Of a DNA stretch of 64,000 bases, positions 21,528-31,800 are shown piece after piece; positions within the stretch are counted from its first letter, which is position 1, and each line of letters opens with the position of its first letter. A program made the position numbers and the translations under genes. The notes below the pieces were generated by a model. It worked only from the letters and a program-made list of their open reading frames with translations. It was not told the DNA's origin and searched no databases. Source of the DNA: Endotrypanum monterogeii (Eukaryota; Euglenozoa; Kinetoplastea; Trypanosomatida; Trypanosomatidae); the NCBI GenBank assembly GCA_000333855.2, contig CM007348.1, positions 130,956-194,955 of the forward strand. Reading direction: 5' to 3'.

Positions 21528-23183
21528 TCACAACTTCGTAGAGCGTACCACGCCCGGCCGCATGTTTCGTACACCAACGAACTCACCCTCTGGGAGAGGC
21601 TGGAAGTTGCGGGACTGAGACTTGTGCACTTGCATACCGCGTTCGTATTTACGGCGTTGGGCGACGCGTGGATTCTTTCGATCCTTCGGGCGGGCCTTCG
21701 TGAGACCGCGGTGAGACTCGATCCTCTTGCCAGCCTTGCGACGATCCACCTCCTCCTGTGCTGGTCGGCGCGCCGGAGCGGCCTCGCGAGAGGACTCCGC
21801 AGCCTTACGAGCGCGCTCCTCTTCCCACACCGCCTCGTAGTCCTCCTCGCCATCACCATCTTCGTCCCTCGCACCGTAGAGATCCATGTCACCCTCGCCC
21901 TCCTCGTCTTCCACGGCACCATCAAAATTACTTCCCTCCTCACTTTCACTGGAGGCGACTACGACGCCCTTTGATGAATTCCTTGACGTGCGCTGGCGGC
22001 CAAGGATATCGCCGGTCTTTTTCTGGCGGCGCCGCAGCACCTCCATGAGAGAAAGACCCTCCTCACCCTCACCGTCCTCACCCTCACCGTCCTCACCGGC
22101 TATGCGAGAGAAGAACTGGTCTTCGTCTTCCTGATAGCTGACGGGCGCTATCGTGGAACTGGCGGTCTGGCTGTTGTTGAGCGCCGAGGCCTTTTTGGTG
22201 CGCACGCGAGTCATGGCGGCCTGCTCCTCCTGTTCCAGCGCATCTGCCTCCTTCTTCTGCATCAGCTGCTTGCGGCGCTCGCGGGCCTCAGTGTTCTGCA
22301 TGGACCGAGAGGCCTCGAAGGCACCACCCTCGCCGGACTGAAGTGGACGGAGTTCGGTTAGGTGTGCGGCCGCTGTAGACCTGCCACTCAGGAGGCGATT
22401 CAGCGAGTACTGGAGCTTCTCCTCTAACGGCCACATCTTTTCGAGATATACACGAATTTCAACGAGGTGATCAATCACGGGGTGACCGGCTACCTTGCGG
22501 CCCTCCGACTTGAGGAGCAGGTAAAAAGTAACATGCATGCAATAGCTCAGCATAAGCTGGACCTTTGTTTCCAAGAACGAGACGAGATTCTTATCGGAAG
22601 CCGATACCTTGCGCTCATAAAGCAGCTCATGAAGTGGCTGCGCCAGCGTCTTGACCTCCGCCATGTATGTCTTCAGCTCCGCCAATAGCTTCAACAACTC
22701 CGGTGACTCCTTCTTTAGCACTGCCAGCCGCTCTGAAGTAGTGAGCGCAGCAAAGTCTCGCTCAACGGTCTCGATCACCGGCGCAGCGTCGAGCACGTCC
22801 AATGCACTCCTTTTGGAAGCGACCCGAGGCCGCGAAGGAACCTGCGCCACCTTCACGCCAGCAATATCAAAATCCTCCTCCGTCGTCCTCTTGCGCAACC
22901 CTTTCTCCGTCACCATTGCCAACTCCTCCTCCTCCTGAAATCCCCCGTGCTCGTCGTCGCCGTAGCCGTCCAGGAAATGCGCGTCAGAGGGGAGAACGGC
23001 GAACATGTCGTTCTCCTCCACACCGTCCTCGCGGGCAGCCTTTCGGCCGCGGCGGTTGTGCACGACATCATCGTCATCTACATACCTGCTGGCATTGCCC
23101 ACGTCGAGATCGAGATCCTCCACAATGTTGTCGCTGGCCTCCTTGCGCGACCGCTTCTTTCCACCGTTGACCTTTTTCGACAT
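21528..23183 (-). CDS. UTP3: Sas10/Utp3 family ribosome-biogenesis protein
   Basis: A 551-residue nucleolar protein of the Sas10/Utp3 family, a component of the small-subunit processome that acts in early 18S rRNA processing. The N-terminus is basic then highly acidic. A Sas10/Utp3/C1D helical domain spans about 130-270 (LLKLLAELKTYMAEVKTLAQ, then KVQLMLSYCMHVTFYLLLKSEG and VIDHLVEIRVYLEKM). The C-terminal Sas10 domain at about 480-551 is the strongest evidence: KRIESHRGLTKARPKDRKNP, then RVAQRRKYERGMQVHKSQ. Acidic low-complexity segments lie in between (about 370-440). The ATG at 23183 gives MSKKVNGGKKRSRKE, a typical nuclear start. The protein ends shortly after the Sas10 domain, as in orthologues. 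Confidence 0.93.
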   Translation of the reverse strand: MSKKVNGGKKRSRKEASDNIVEDLDLDVGNASRYVDDDDVVHNRRGRKAAREDGVEENDMFAVLPSDAHFLDGYGDDEHGGFQEEEELAMVTEKGLRKRTTEEDFDIAGVKVAQVPSRPRVASKRSALDVLDAAPVIETVERDFAALTTSERLAVLKKESPELLKLLAELKTYMAEVKTLAQPLHELLYERKVSASDKNLVSFLETKVQLMLSYCMHVTFYLLLKSEGRKVAGHPVIDHLVEIRVYLEKMWPLEEKLQYSLNRLLSGRSTAAAHLTELRPLQSGEGGAFEASRSMQNTEARERRKQLMQKKEADALEQEEQAAMTRVRTKKASALNNSQTASSTIAPVSYQEDEDQFFSRIAGEDGEGEDGEGEEGLSLMEVLRRRQKKTGDILGRQRTSRNSSKGVVVASSESEEGSNFDGAVEDEEGEGDMDLYGARDEDGDGEEDYEAVWEEERARKAAESSREAAPARRPAQEEVDRRKAGKRIESHRGLTKARPKDRKNPRVAQRRKYERGMQVHKSQSRNFQPLPEGEFVGVRNMRPGVVRSTKL

Positions 23184-24416
23184 GAAGAGAGGGTGACGGG
23201 GAAAAAAATAAAAAGACTAGAGTGAAAGTAATGAACCAAATGCGACACCAAGAGCGCAGGGGGCTAACAACAACGGACAGAATAACAGGGAGGCACAGCC
23301 TGGGGGAGCATAGAATGAAGGCCTTGCACTCCGAAGTCGCGTCTTTCAGAGGTAAGAGAGAAACACACACAAAAAAAGGGAGCCTTCTATACACTTCCGT
23401 TTCTGTGGGCGCGAGGGTGTTGTGTTGTGATGAATGTACCTCTGTTACTAGAACGGGATGTATGTGTGAAGAAGCAGAGATGGGAACGACCGAGAGACGA
23501 TAAATGAGAGAGCAAGTGAACAGTAGAAAAGACCTCGGTGTACAAAAGTGAGAAGGCTGTATCGCTTTGTCTGAAAGCGCGTGCTGTCTTCCGAGCCCGC
23601 TGTGTACCCATTAGCCTCCACCCCTAGCATACTTGAGCGCTTTGCAGGGAAGTGCAGGGGGGAGGGAAAGAAACAGAAAAGAAACCAGCGTCTGAAAATG
23701 AGGACAAAAGCACTCCAAGGGCTTGAGAGCACTCTCCCCCCCCCCTCCCCCCGCCTCCCGTCGGGAAGCAGGAACCAGAAATTAAGAAATCAAGTGCAGC
23801 AGCGACACAGATACCAAATCATGTACGAACATTTCATGCATGAAGATAGAAATGCAGAGCTCACCTACCCTAGCGGCCGCGGCATAGTATTCTGTGCGCA
23901 GTTCTCCCACCCCATCCGATGCCTCCACTCTTTTCTTTCGTCGGTTCGTTAAGATGTGCTTTTCGGCTCTCACTTATACAGCCGCATCCCTTTGTGCGTG
24001 TGCGTGTGCGTGTGCTTCCCCTCTCTTTTAACTACCTCGTAAACCAAAAGATGGAAACAGGTGGGGAAATGCCTAACACGTGGCACTGCAACTAAAAGAA
24101 GACGCAACGAAAATGGAAGTGATGATGATGGAAACAAAAAAACAGCAACAACAGATAACGCCAGGGTACGCTGGCAGACACAATGAAGTGTGCATCGCCT
24201 GCCCCCCCCCCCCATATCATCCCCAGTGCAGACTCTGTAACTTAATCGAACGAGCAGAGACTACTAGGCTTAGCATCTCTGCCACATACATGCCAAAAGA
24301 CCCATTCCCACACGCCACAGCGTCCACACCAGGTAAGCGGGAGAGCCACTCGAAATAAAAGGGGGAAAACAGAGTAACACTGTACACTTGGTATTATGTG
24401 CCAAAAAAAAAAACCC
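23184..24416. other. Intergenic region
   Basis: No gene recognised. Contains C-runs near 23736-23750 and 24202-24213, and GTGCGT repeats near 23996-24015. Nothing else of note. Confidence 0.5.
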
Positions 24417-24974
24417 TTACCCCCAAAGCTCTGCGGCGTCGACAGCTGGCCCATAAACACCACGGCTTGACACGCCTTGCTCCTTGCACCAGCGACCGCG
24501 CACGCGCTGCAGTTTCATGTACCAACCCCAGAATTCGTGCGTGCGCAGCTGCCCTACCAAACGCCGATCACGACGCATCTTCTTCATACAGTCGATACGC
24601 TTTTCTTGAGCGTGCTCAAACACCACGCGCGGTGTCATGGGCATCACAGGCAAGTGTCGCGATTCTCTTTGGGGCTTCGAATGATTGGCTAGAATCTTAT
24701 GCACGTCGCTAAACCCTTGATACGTGCCTGGGGCTGGTGAGGCAGGAACACGACCCTGATAGTCCGTACCATGTTGCGCTAAGTATTTATGGCGGAAATC
24801 AGAGACCCAAAACGATGGTCGAGCGAAATCCTCGTTCAGTACATTGCGCCAAAACATTCGATTGTACGGATTTGTGCGAGAACTACTCCAGCGACGCTCA
24901 TAGTTTCGCGCGCGCGGCGGAACCGGATAGGCCTGAATCGCCTTGCGGCAAAGCTGCAATGTTTTCTGCAACAT
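24417..24974 (-). CDS. Probable mitochondrial protein (ribosome-associated?)
   Basis: A 185-residue basic protein that I do not recognise as a named family. The first 30 residues (MLQKTLQLCRKAIQAYPVPPRARNYERRW) form an amphipathic, acid-free, Arg/Lys-rich leader typical of trypanosomatid mitochondrial import. The mature part is rich in Trp, Tyr and Arg (FWRNVLNEDFARPSFWVSDFRHKYL; TPRVVFEHAQEKRIDCMKKMRRDRR; THEFWGWYMKLQRVRGRW). Small, basic, aromatic-rich proteins with this leader are common among kinetoplastid-specific mitoribosome subunits and editing-associated factors. That placement is inference from composition. The start at 24974 is the first ATG. Confidence 0.72.
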   Translation of the reverse strand: MLQKTLQLCRKAIQAYPVPPRARNYERRWSSSRTNPYNRMFWRNVLNEDFARPSFWVSDFRHKYLAQHGTDYQGRVPASPAPGTYQGFSDVHKILANHSKPQRESRHLPVMPMTPRVVFEHAQEKRIDCMKKMRRDRRLVGQLRTHEFWGWYMKLQRVRGRWCKEQGVSSRGVYGPAVDAAELWG

Positions 24975-26421
24975 GTTATATATGTATAAATATATATATA
25001 TTTATATGCACATACACACACTGAAGCACACAGATTCTCTTTACCCGTCCCTTTCTTTTTGTTCGTAGGCAACACCGAGACAAATCAACAAAAGAACACG
25101 TGTGTGGAAACACATGAAAGTCACAGCGACACGCATTTATTTCCCATTCCCCCATCGACGCAAGGGTGGGAGGGGGGGAAGGTTGAGTCGGATCGTGTGT
25201 GTGTGTGTGTGTGTGGAGAAGCATCAGCACGCAAATACGAATCCCCATACGTGCGCGAGTGCCATAATACCCGAGACGGTTTCCGAGACCAAACAAGTGA
25301 TCCCCGTCGCGTATAAAAAGTAGTGTAGGATGACACAACAACAAAACCAAAGAAAAGGCGAGGAAAGGAGAGGGGTTCAAAGTCAAGTCAAGTGAATCAG
25401 ATGATACCAGGCGGAAAAGCAATAGAAAGAGGGAAACAGAGGGAGAGAGGCAACCGTACACCTACGCAGGTGCAGGGAATAAAACACAGTGAGGGAATTG
25501 GGGAGATGACATAGAGCAAGCACACAAAGTGATGAGGTGTGACGGTGGATGTGTGCGGATCTCGACACAAGATGCCGATATTTTTTTTTTTCGCGCCTTG
25601 TGCAATTACTGCGAACACTCCAAGAAGGACCCCTCGATGCCCCCGAGGTGTCCCTCCTCGAGGATAAAGGGGACTTACATGCTGCTAATACTTTGTCGAT
25701 GCTTGGTTTGGCTCTGGACTGATACAATAAAATGAGCTCCTTTACCAGGAGTGGGGAAAAAAAAAGAGAGAACGCGCTAGTATACATATGTGCGCATGCC
25801 AAGGGTGAAGCCTTTCACCTAGGAAGGGAAAACAAAAAAAGATACAGACGAAAACAGAATCGAGGAACAACGAAGGACAAAAGCATCGCTGAGCCCAATG
25901 ACTGGGTGCTCTTTTATTTAGCCTACCGAAACTACATCCTTGTCTGGATGTCGATTGACACCTTTCTAGTCGTTCCTTGTTGTGGCGGTGGTTGTTGTTT
26001 CTTAAAAATCGCTCGAGTGCAGAGGAGTGCAAGCCCGAGGACACACTAAGCACAACTGCGGGGGGAGAAAAAAAAAGATGACCACAAGCGACGGCTTGCC
26101 CCCCCCCCCTTATCGCATCGTCATATCATACACCCTCACAGGAAGGGGATTCTAAAAAACAGAATGGGGCATGGGCGAGATGGGAGCCAATGATTCAAGG
26201 GAAAAGATCAAATACACGAAATAGCTAAACACAACCCTGTAGAACATATTCAAGGAGGTCAAGTAGAGTCGCAGCGCAACCATTGGGAATATGCAACGGA
26301 GCAAGATTATATATATATATATATATATAGGCTGTGGGGTGTTGACAGTGATGCCCACCCACCCACCCTGCAGCACTGTTATTCATTGTTGTATTTTCTC
26401 TGCGGGCCGCCTCTTCCCTCC
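24975..26421. other. Intergenic region
   Basis: No gene recognised. Contains (TA)n near 24976-25000 (interrupted) and 26308-26330, (GT)n at about 25194-25214, and a C-run at 26100-26109. Confidence 0.5.
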
Positions 26422-27714
26422 TCAACGAGGACAAGTGCTGCCGATAACGCTGCTGGGAGCCTGCAGCGGCTCGGTGTACATGGTGGTGTACTGCCCAGGA
26501 ACAATTTCTGCAGGTGTATAAGTCTTCCCCGTTTTCACATCCTCACGGGGATGATGGTAGTAGTGATTGATGGTGTAGATACCGTCCTCAATGTCGAAGA
26601 CTTTCTTGACACCATATCTGTGACACACATCTGCCTCGGATGAGCGATCTTGGTATCCAGACGAGTACGTGGTATCCCACTTCCCACCGTGACGTGTCCG
26701 GAATCGAGAGTCACGCTGCGTGACAGCCATCTCGTGGGCTTCAGAGAGGGCGTTGTTGGTGTTGCGCAGAGGCACAGTTGCGTTTCTGTCGTTCATCCCT
26801 TTCGCTTTCTCAATATCGTACGCTGCGTGTTCGCGGTGGGTGGTGCTGATCCAGTCCTTGGCGGAGTAGGGCTCGTAGCCGTGGGGCAGAGCCTCTTTGT
26901 GACTGTCTTCTAGTGACTTACGTAGCTGCAAACGGTCTACTGTCAGGCCACGCTTGAGTGTATCAGACGTGTGCTCGCGACGCTTCGGCCCCTCGCGCTC
27001 CACGTTATTGTAGCGGCTTTTGTACACATCCACACCATCCTCCTCCTCCTTCCAGTCCTTTTGCCGGTACGCGGACGGATCCATTTTGCTGAAGTCACAG
27101 TAGTCGTCGGAGGTGAGACGGTAAACATCTGGCGCCACGCCGCGGGGGTACGGCGTTGCCTTTAAATAGTCCAACTCCTCTTTAAGAGCGTCTTCCTTGT
27201 CCTGTCCGGCGCGTAGCGCGTTCAGAACGCCATCGTCAAAGGAGCGCGGCATGGCTTGATTGGTGGTTTGAAGTGTAAGGAAGCGAGGCTTCCGAAAACG
27301 AGTGTCGCCCAGCCCCCCCTCATCCCCAGAGCCCTCACCACCGTCGCCCAACTTCTGCAGCTGCGACGCATTGAAGCCACCCGTGTTGCTATTACCATCG
27401 TCACGGATCAAGTGAAGTCCAACATGCGTGTAGTCCAGCGTGCGAGGAAAGCTTGTCTGGTCCTTCGGTAGCGGTACTAGCTTGCGGTTGATTTCTGCCT
27501 GTAAGGGATACGGCTGCTTGGAAACAAGGTCATCCGGGGCGCGTGGTGGTACCTCCCCGGTGGCACCCCAATACGCGCTAGCTGCAAAGCCCTCCAGTCC
27601 GCGAGACCTCAAGAACTCTGTGAGGGCGTCCTCGTCTGCTGGGGCGCTGTCAACTCGGCGCTGCGAGTAGGTAAGGGCCCCATTGGCATTGCGACTGAGT
27701 GGAGAAGACTGCAT
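26422..27714 (-). CDS. Conserved protein, possibly axonemal
   Basis: A 430-residue soluble protein, hydrophilic throughout and without membrane segments or obvious domains. It contains scattered Tyr/Thr-rich turns such as KWDTTYSSGYQDRS, GKTYTPAEIVPGQYTTMY and RTLDYTHVG, and charged helical stretches (GPKRREHTSDTLKRGLTVDRLQLRKS region). This texture (long extended protein, TTY/SGY turns, Pro-anchored segments) resembles microtubule-inner and other axonemal proteins of flagella, but I cannot match it to a specific one. The ATG at 27714 (MQSSPLSRNANG) is chosen because the six codons before it open with GTG, not ATG. Confidence 0.7.
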   Translation of the reverse strand: MQSSPLSRNANGALTYSQRRVDSAPADEDALTEFLRSRGLEGFAASAYWGATGEVPPRAPDDLVSKQPYPLQAEINRKLVPLPKDQTSFPRTLDYTHVGLHLIRDDGNSNTGGFNASQLQKLGDGGEGSGDEGGLGDTRFRKPRFLTLQTTNQAMPRSFDDGVLNALRAGQDKEDALKEELDYLKATPYPRGVAPDVYRLTSDDYCDFSKMDPSAYRQKDWKEEEDGVDVYKSRYNNVEREGPKRREHTSDTLKRGLTVDRLQLRKSLEDSHKEALPHGYEPYSAKDWISTTHREHAAYDIEKAKGMNDRNATVPLRNTNNALSEAHEMAVTQRDSRFRTRHGGKWDTTYSSGYQDRSSEADVCHRYGVKKVFDIEDGIYTINHYYHHPREDVKTGKTYTPAEIVPGQYTTMYTEPLQAPSSVIGSTCPR

Positions 27715-27858
27715 GGACGAAAGGATAACCACGGCAGGAGCCCTTTTTATGTTTCTCTTCTCAAATCTCCGGCTGGCGTGTGCGTCGCGTGAAGAGGGGT
27801 TTCTTTTTTCTTCCTTTTTTGCTTCGCTGTCACTTCAGCTGCATGCATGCTTTTGAAC

Positions 27859-27908
<50 letters not shown>

Positions 27909-29478
27909 TAGCATACGCGTGTGAGCACACATGAAACCATGCATTGAGTTTGTAAAGAAAATGCGTGCATGGTAGAGACAGAGAAGAATGATGAAAAAAA
28001 AGACGTATATGTGTGTAGTCAATTATACGAAAACACAAAAAAAGCAGAGCAGAGAGGAGAATAAACAGCGTGCAAAGTGACCTCAATGGTTCACTCGAAA
28101 TCAGCTCCATGCTGGCGCGCTGAAGAAACGCGATAAAACTGCCCCGAGTCAGAGGGAAATGGAGACTGGAAAAAAAATTCTTTGTCGGTCTGAATGCTTC
28201 GCACTTCTGAGCAAGCGTGTGTATAAGGGAATGGGGTTGTGTTCTTCCGAGTACCAAGTACCAATAATGCAACCAAACAAAGCACACTAAAACGATTTCT
28301 TTTCTTTCTTTCCAGCCTCCTTCACTACTATTATCGTGCCGAAGACCACGCCCCTCTGCCTGCCTTGGGCAGATCATGGGACACTGCGCTGCCGCAGTCG
28401 CGGACCCCCTCACCGGAGCGCGGGCCGTTGTCCCACGCTCCGCCAACCCCTGGCTTCGCAGGTTGTCTCACAACAGTCACGTTACTCAACTCGCTGGGCG
28501 GTGCATCGATTGTGGTGGCCCTGGTACGCCACCAGCAAGCACTGGGGCCTAGGTGAGACACGCTCGAATCCCGTTGGCACCCCGCACATCGCGTGGACCG
28601 TACAGGCACGTACCCTGTCGCAGGCCAGCGCCCAAGACACCACCCCATTCAGGGTGTGGCGGACGGACGCGGGCGGTGGTACGTTCCCTTCGCCTTCGTA
28701 CGCTGTGGGGACATCGGCCACCCACGACCAGGGGGTGGCTCGGCATCGGCATGCGGGGGCGGCTGCCTAGCTTACCCAAGGTGTGGATACCCGGTTTCCT
28801 CACCACACGGATTGGGGTGTGGTGCCGGGCATTCAGAGGATACGAAAACAAACGGAATTCAGAGCCACACCGAGCAGAGAAAGTACTCACGACCAACTCA
28901 AAGGTGGCCGCTCACTCAACGGTATCGTCTCCTCCGACTCCGATTCCTAAATCACTGCTCTGTGTCCTATCCGTCTCTTCAAGACTCGCGCACAACGCCA
29001 CACAGCCTACCCCTTTCGTTTCCATCGCCAACCTCACCTTGTGTACCTCGTCCCCGAATCCTTGGTTGCAGAAGCAACATTTCGAAGGGCATTGAGGAAT
29101 GGAGCTCAAGTCCTTGAAGAGAAAGATGCGGGCAACAGCTCGTACTTATGGCGGCAGCGAACAAAACTGTCGCATCAACTTACGAAAAAAAAAAAAGAAG
29201 CGTCTTCAAGTTAAATCGCACACCACCTCATCTTCTCAGCCTCAGCAGCTGTTTGTTCTTTTTCTCTAAGATTTCTTTCTGTAGGTAGTATGACATCCAA
29301 AGGCGTGACTTCGCAGTCTATTGACGCCGATGACTCAATTTGGAAAATTTAAAAAAGAGGTGTGTGTATGTGTATAGGGTGATAGGGAGATCCTGCCATG
29401 CTCACACACACACACACACTTTCCAGAGCGCACACTGTAGCTGCAGCAGGTCGTGAAACAAAAAAAAAGATATTCTTT
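27715..29478. other. Intergenic region carrying retroposon copy A
   Basis: No gene recognised. (TA)n-(GT)n at 27862-27908, then AT-rich sequence, then the full-length repeat element at 28291-28832. The last 600 bases are unremarkable apart from an A-run near 29185 and (CA)n at about 29402-29419. Confidence 0.6.
28291..28832 (-). mobile_element. SIDER/RIME-like short retroposon, copy A (full length)
   Basis: One of three closely related copies; the core 28313-28832 is 520 bases, the same length as copy C, and differs from it by roughly a dozen to twenty substitutions with no length change seen by eye. Read on the minus strand it begins at ATGCCCGGCACCAC and ends in an A-rich tail (GGCTGGAAAGAAAGAAAAG, complement of 28296-28318), which is why the minus strand is taken as sense. 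It is GC-rich, unlike its AT-rich flanks. A perfect 8-bp stem (CACCACAC/GTGTGGTG) lies at about 28801-28824 and an 11-bp stem with one mismatch at about 28418-28446. A 105-codon ATG-started minus-strand frame is open in all copies but its differences are mostly amino-acid changing, so it is unlikely to be coding. It lies between two minus-strand genes, so it would be transcribed in sense, probably within a 3' UTR. Confidence 0.8.
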
Positions 29479-30153
29479 TCACAGTGTGATACCCAAGCTT
29501 TCACCGAGTCTACACTGCGCCTCACGAATGCCTTGAAGCATTTCCAGCCTTTCATCCAAAACCTCCAGCTGCTGCTGGGTGTCTCGCCGCAGGTCCTGCT
29601 CATGCACCAGCTCCTTCTCAAGCACGCGATTGCTTTCTTTCTTTGCCAAAAACGCGTCCTCCTCGAGGTGAACGGAATATGAAATCATTTTCATTATTCT
29701 ATCCACTGGATACGTGGTGTGGCTGCCACCGCTATCGCCGTTCGCAGCTCCCGCAACTCCGTGGGGACTGGCTAGCAAGAGCGGGGAAGCTACGCTGCCA
29801 TAGAAACTTTTAAGATAGAACGGTGGGCTGGTGGAGCCAAGCGGGGGTGATGGGGCGACTCGGTTGCCCACCCCATTGGACCCGTCGTACTGCACACCGT
29901 CGCCCAGACGATAAAGAGGTGCGGATGCGAGGCCTGGTGCCAGCCCCTGTTCACCTGTGGTGTCGACGCCAACACCTGCAGGAAAACTTGGTGGTGTGGT
30001 CGTAACCACGGGCTGCTGCATGTCAGTTGAGCTCACGTTAAGCGACATTGTCGGAGGCGGGCGGAATACGCCCGTCGATGTTTGCAGACCCCATGGCGCG
30101 GTGGGGCCTAGATTGGGTGATACATACAGGGACGACGTTCGAGATGACGTCAT
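29479..30153 (-). CDS. Coiled-coil protein, kinetoplastid hypothetical
   Basis: A 224-residue protein with no recognised family. Residues 1-145 are rich in Ser, Pro, Thr and Gly and probably disordered. Residues about 150-218 form a heptad-patterned helix: IMKMISYSVHLEEDAFLAKK, then KELVHEQDLRRDTQQQLEVL and DERLEMLQGIREAQ, which predicts a parallel coiled coil ending close to the C-terminus. Such disordered-head/coiled-coil-tail proteins often sit in cytoskeletal structures (basal body, flagellum attachment), but nothing here is specific. The ATG at 30153 is the only candidate. Confidence 0.7.
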   Translation of the reverse strand: MTSSRTSSLYVSPNLGPTAPWGLQTSTGVFRPPPTMSLNVSSTDMQQPVVTTTPPSFPAGVGVDTTGEQGLAPGLASAPLYRLGDGVQYDGSNGVGNRVAPSPPLGSTSPPFYLKSFYGSVASPLLLASPHGVAGAANGDSGGSHTTYPVDRIMKMISYSVHLEEDAFLAKKESNRVLEKELVHEQDLRRDTQQQLEVLDERLEMLQGIREAQCRLGESLGITL

Positions 30154-31800
30154 TTTGATGTCGAAAAAAGAGAGGTGGAGCGAGGGGGGAAGGAACCAAG
30201 AAAAAGGGAAATAAGAAAGGGGGGAGGAGGAGAACGGAAAAGCTATTAAGTGCTACGGCTACCTGAAGGAGGACAAAAAGAGTAGCGAGTAATGACTCCT
30301 CCGAGCAACGGAAAACTATATATATATATGTGTGTGTGTGTGTATATTTATATATTAAAATGAGGTCCAAGAAGTAGCACGTGAGTTTTTGTATCAGCGC
30401 AAAAAAAAAAAAAGAGATGCAGAGCGTAAAGCGATGCAGAGACCTCCCAACCAACACAATGGATGAAAACAAAATTGGATAGCAACAATGCCCAAGGCGC
30501 CACGCGTCTGTACTGGGAAGAGAAAAACAAGTATCTCGAATAGGAGGAGTTTTCAAACGTTACAAGGTGAAACCGCAGTTGCGAAGCGAGGAGGGGAGGA
30601 GGAGGGGGGCGGAGGTGTTGATGATCTGAGAGGGAGAGTGGGAAGAGGGGAACGCTGAACAGAGAAACAGATATGATGGGAACAGAGAGTGGGCGAGAAT
30701 ACGGGTGGGATAAAAAGAAACAAAAAAATGCGAGGAGGAGGAGGAGGAAGAGGAGAGAGACGACCCGAAAGATACCTAATATACTAAACTCCCAACTGGA
30801 AGGGAGAGGGATTATAGACGAAGTAGTTGAGGCCAGTTGCGTGGTACACAGACGATTACACTCCAGGAGGCGCGCTACAGCATCAATCGACCATAGACAG
30901 GGTATATATATATATATATGTGGCGGGGAACGTGCACACACACCTGTAATAAGAACGGTAGATAGGAAAAAACTAAGTGACTAAGGCTGCCCACGAAACT
31001 AGAGTGAAATGGGGTGTGGAGAACCGGAAAAGGCGATCAGTAGCACACCAAAAAAAAAAAAAAATGACGAGAGAGGCAGAGATCGTCAGCAGTACCGATA
31101 AAGGGAAAAGGGGAAAGAAAGACAAAAACGTGCAAGCGCCTGCACACATTGAGTACTGAAAGTGCACAATGCAACGACAAATGAATCCCGCATCACAGGA
31201 GGGAGGGGTGATGAAAGGAATAGCCGCGTGTGTGCGCAGGCAGAATGCAAGAGAAGATGATGTTGTAGGGAACAAGAAAGTGAAATGTAAGACGCCAAGG
31301 GTAGGAGAGGTCAAACAAGAACGAGTAGGGAGCGGCGCAAGAAGGACATATCTTCTGCCAAGCCCCCCCCCTCCTCCTCCTTCTTCCATCCTTTCTCCTT
31401 CACCCATGCTTGACGGGAATGAGCCCAATGACAATGCAGCACTGCTCCAGCTTCCTATAAACTTGAAACGGATAGAAGAAACGGAGCCAAAAGAGAAGCG
31501 ACCAGTGTCTTCCTCATCAACGTCGTCTCCGGAGCACAGGATATCTCCGAGGCAGAGAGTTACGAGGATCATGTGGCACACAGACCAACATGCACAACCG
31601 CCCGAGAGCTAAGTAAAACGACTGTGCATGCCCCACTGAAGTGACTCTTACAGGTCACTTCCGCCTGTCATAAAACTTTCTTCTTTAGGCTCCTATTTTT
31701 CCTCTCTTTGTGTTCAACGAAAAAATGTACAACGCGGATAACTAACACAAGTAGTATCTCTTCCCCTCTCCGGTTCAGTATCGGCAACCAACTGTCACGA
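30154..31800. other. Intergenic region
   Basis: No gene recognised. Contains (TA)n/(TG)n at about 30316-30342, an A-run at about 30401-30413, (TA)n at 30902-30919 and a purine-rich stretch (about 30670-30780). These are the last long microsatellites before the strand-switch zone. Confidence 0.5.

Noticed and set aside
28560..28590. Box-B-like CTCGAATCCC inside the repeat, suggesting a tRNA-derived element
   Set aside because: The T-stem does not pair and no box A or acceptor stem is found at the right distance.
28331..28648. A 105-codon minus-strand frame with ATG, present in all three repeat copies (also 36640-36957 and 45713-46030)
   Set aside because: It stays open because the copies are nearly identical. 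The few differences mostly change amino acids, composition is Arg/Gly/Trp-rich with no known domain, and overlapping frames are open too.
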